Assembly: GCA_002339675.1 (NCBI GenBank)
Contig: DDKB01000013.1
Span: 248,001 to 312,000, forward strand
DNA: 64,000 nt
Source: Stutzerimonas stutzeri
Lineage (GTDB): Bacteria; Pseudomonadota; Gammaproteobacteria; Pseudomonadales; Pseudomonadaceae
Direction: 5' to 3'
Below the pieces are notes generated by a model, which was not told where the DNA came from, ran no database searches, and saw only the letters and a program-made list of their open reading frames with translations. Below are positions 62,148 to 64,000 of the stretch, in pieces; the first letter of the stretch is position 1, and each line of letters begins with the position of its first letter. The translations under genes were made by a program, and so were the position numbers.

Positions 62148-63505
62148 CGGGGAGTTCCAGCAACGGACGGATAGGGACGGAGCGGCTTCGGGCAGCGCTG
62201 CCACAGGGCCTGACAGACGCGGTCGGCCTCGGCGCGTATTGCAGCCTCGTCGACACGGGTGGCGCGGCCCTGGTCGATGACCAGCTCGCCGTTGACAAGA
62301 ACGCTTTCCACGTCGGCAGCGGTGGCGTTGTGGATCAGGCTGCCCAGCGGGTCGATGCAGGGCGTGAGGTGCAGCTGACGAAAATCGAGGATGGCGAGGT
62401 CGGCGAGCATGCCCACGGCGACCAGGCCAAGGCGATCCGCCCAGCCCAGGGCGGTGGCGCCGTTGCCGGTGCCCATGGCGAAAACGTCACGAGGCTGCCA
62501 GTCGTCCGCCACGAAGCCGGCTTGCAGACGGCCGATGGCCAGGGTCCAGCGCATCACCTCGATCATGTCGCCGTGCATGGTGTCGGTGGCGAGGCAGATC
62601 GGCGCGCCGGCATCAATCAGACGGCGGGTCGGCGCGATCCGCCCGGACATTGCATTGCCCACCGGGATATGTACCACGTGCGCGCCGCTGCGGCCGAGCC
62701 GCGCGATATCTGCCTCGTCGACGTGAATGCAGTGGCCAGCCAGCAGGCGGTCGTTCAACAGGCCCAGCTCGTCCAGCAGCTCCACGGGGGAACGGTCGTG
62801 CCGTGCGCGAACCCAGTCCACCTCGTCCTGACTCTGCGCGAGGTGGGTGCTGATGGGTAGATCGTACCGCTCGGCGAGGGCAGCAATCTCCCGCAGGAAC
62901 TCGACCGAACAGGTATCCGGTGCGTGGGCGGTCAGGTGTGCCTGGATACGGCCATCGGCCCGCCCAGCCCAGCGTTCGACGAACGCGGCGGCGCGCTCCA
63001 ATTGCCGCTCGCCACGGGCGCGATCGAAGCGACGGTCGCCTTCCAGCACCGAGGCGAAATCGACATCCGCCAGGCGCTGGCTGGCGAACAGGCGCACACC
63101 GGTTTCTGCCATGCCGGCAACGGTAGCTTCGGCGTGGACGAAACTGTCCACCAACGTGGTGCAGCCGGCGCGCAGCGCTTCCAGCGCACCGAGGCGCGAC
63201 AGGGCGAGTGCTTCGTCCTCGTTCAGCCAGGACGCCTGGGGCAGGCCCGGCGTGTAGGACGGGGCAAAACCGCAATCGGGCGCCACACCCCGGACGAAAT
63301 TCAGGCCAGCGTGGTAATGGGTGTTGACGAAGCCAGGGGTGACGACCCGGCTGGGCAAGGCGAGGGTCCGAGCCGCTGCCGGGCGTTCGTCGCCGATGAA
63401 GGCTATCTGCTTGCCACGGATACCCAGATTGGTCGTGCGCGCGACGCCGCCAGCCAGCAGCAATGTCGCATCGGTGATCAGCAGGTCGAGCATGTCGTCG
63501 GTCAT
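62144..63505 (-). CDS. amidohydrolase-family deaminase (MtaD/cytosine-deaminase-like)
   Basis: 453 residues. Metal motif VNTHYHAGLNFVRG near residue 65, a long barrel with THLAQSQDEVDWV and GHCIHVDEADIARLG, and the Asp in CLATDTMHGDM. This is the pattern of the ATZ/TRZ and 5-methylthioadenosine/S-adenosylhomocysteine deaminase group, which remove amino or other groups from N-heterocycles. Its start overlaps the SDR stop (TGATG). Confidence 0.8.
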   Translation of the reverse strand: MTDDMLDLLITDATLLLAGGVARTTNLGIRGKQIAFIGDERPAAARTLALPSRVVTPGFVNTHYHAGLNFVRGVAPDCGFAPSYTPGLPQASWLNEDEALALSRLGALEALRAGCTTLVDSFVHAEATVAGMAETGVRLFASQRLADVDFASVLEGDRRFDRARGERQLERAAAFVERWAGRADGRIQAHLTAHAPDTCSVEFLREIAALAERYDLPISTHLAQSQDEVDWVRARHDRSPVELLDELGLLNDRLLAGHCIHVDEADIARLGRSGAHVVHIPVGNAMSGRIAPTRRLIDAGAPICLATDTMHGDMIEVMRWTLAIGRLQAGFVADDWQPRDVFAMGTGNGATALGWADRLGLVAVGMLADLAILDFRQLHLTPCIDPLGSLIHNATAADVESVLVNGELVIDQGRATRVDEAAIRAEADRVCQALWQRCPKPLRPYPSVAGTPR

Positions 63506-64000
63506 CAGGCAGCCATCCATCCGCCGTCCACCATCAGGGTGGTGCCGGTCATGAAAGTCGAGTGGTCACTGGCGAGGAACAGCACAGCCAAAGCGATATC
63601 TTCAGGGCGCCCCAGGCGTGGCCAGGGAGTGCGGCTGGACGCACGAGCAAGCACGTCCGAGGCCACCGCACGGCCGCCCGCACCTGTCTGGATCTTGCCC
63701 GGCGCCACGGCATTGCAGACCACGAGGTCGGCCGCGTAGTCCGTGGCGATCTGCCGGGTCATGTAGTCGATCGCCGCCTTGGTGGTGCCGTAGCCCAGGT
63801 CTCCGGGCGCGGCGATCAGGCCGTGCTGGGACGACAGGTTGATAAGCCGGCCGCGCACCTCATTGACGGGGGGCTGCTCCACCATTTGACGCACGGCGGC
63901 GCGGCAGCAGCGGTAGACGCCGGTCAGGTTGACGTCCAGCAGGCGCTGCCAGTCGGCTTCGTCGAGCTCCAGCAGCGGCCGTGCATGGCGAATGCAGGCA
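63505..64000 (-). CDS. short-chain dehydrogenase/reductase, C-terminal part
   Basis: The gene runs off the right edge; about 164 residues are visible. They show LLELDEADWQRLLDVNLTGV, LINLSSQHGLIAAPGDLG and the catalytic Y-G-T-T-K motif, then VAPGKIQTG and a final GTTLMVDGGWMAA, the classical SDR order. The N-terminal TGxxxGIG cofactor motif lies outside the window. It is upstream in the operon with the amidohydrolase. Confidence 0.85.
   Translation of the reverse strand, partial: ACIRHARPLLELDEADWQRLLDVNLTGVYRCCRAAVRQMVEQPPVNEVRGRLINLSSQHGLIAAPGDLGYGTTKAAIDYMTRQIATDYAADLVVCNAVAPGKIQTGAGGRAVASDVLARASSRTPWPRLGRPEDIALAVLFLASDHSTFMTGTTLMVDGGWMAA

Overview
The window looks like the chromosome of a high-GC, denitrifying gammaproteobacterium of the Pseudomonas stutzeri (Stutzerimonas) group. 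That placement is an inference from gene content and order (norD, dnrP, dnr, dnrN/norR, a dnrS-like gene next to nrdD, ubiUVT), from protein resemblance to Pseudomonas, and from Pseudomonas-type REP hairpins. No rRNA or complete tRNA is present to confirm it.

Bases 1 to about 24,250 are an anaerobic-life region. It holds the end of norD, dnrP, the FNR-type regulator dnr, the NO-damage repair gene dnrN facing norR, the O2-independent ubiquinone genes ubiUVT, a small putative zinc protein, a dnrS-like regulator, and the class III ribonucleotide reductase genes. The reductase is split: the glycyl-radical tail of NrdD is a separate 54-residue ORF. FNR/DNR-type boxes (TTGAY-N4-RTCAA) lie before dnrP, ubiU, the zinc-protein gene, nrdD and a Usp fragment, with a poorer one before dnrS. 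dnrN has a sigma-54 promoter behind three GT-N7-AC sites. Then follow an Ftr1/P19 iron-import operon with a possible Fur box, a 14-TM drug exporter, a persulfide-sensing sulfur cluster (dioxygenase, BigR/SqrR-like regulator, YeeE/YedE halves, TauE exporter) and a Ca2+-type P-ATPase.

From about 24,850 to 35,800 the DNA is accessory. It starts at a tmRNA/tRNA-like 3' end with its terminator and carries a HAD hydrolase, a VapBC-type pair, several small genes of unknown role, a frameshifted phosphoesterase, an orphan MbcA/ParS-like antitoxin, a DEDD exonuclease and a PrlF-YhaV pair. PrlF-YhaV is bracketed by two copies of an unusual palindrome-rich repeat with a ~69-bp period. An IS5-family element sits inside an older IS3-family remnant.

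From 35,800 to 48,400 lies a nitrogen-scavenging region: two paralogous polar amino-acid-type ABC importers, a LysR regulator with identical palindromes on both sides of its gene, creatinase, an XRE-cupin regulator, a DUF1989 protein and an M20 carbamoylase/allantoate-type hydrolase. A decayed hydratase follows. An intact paralogue of it stands at the end of a tightly overlapping operon at 59-64 kb (SDR, amidohydrolase, Asp/Glu-racemase-like protein, hydantoinase, hydratase). Together these suggest breakdown of guanidino, ureido or hydantoin compounds.

Between them (49.7-58.2 kb) is a second accessory block. It has a five-gene minus-strand unit (465-aa unknown, 127-aa unknown, tandem AAA+ ATPase with one frameshift, WYL regulator, caspase-like His/Cys protease), then a truncated IS5, a MobH/TraI_2 relaxase fragment and an IS66 remnant. 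The five-gene unit is the best candidate here for an undescribed, possibly anti-phage, system.
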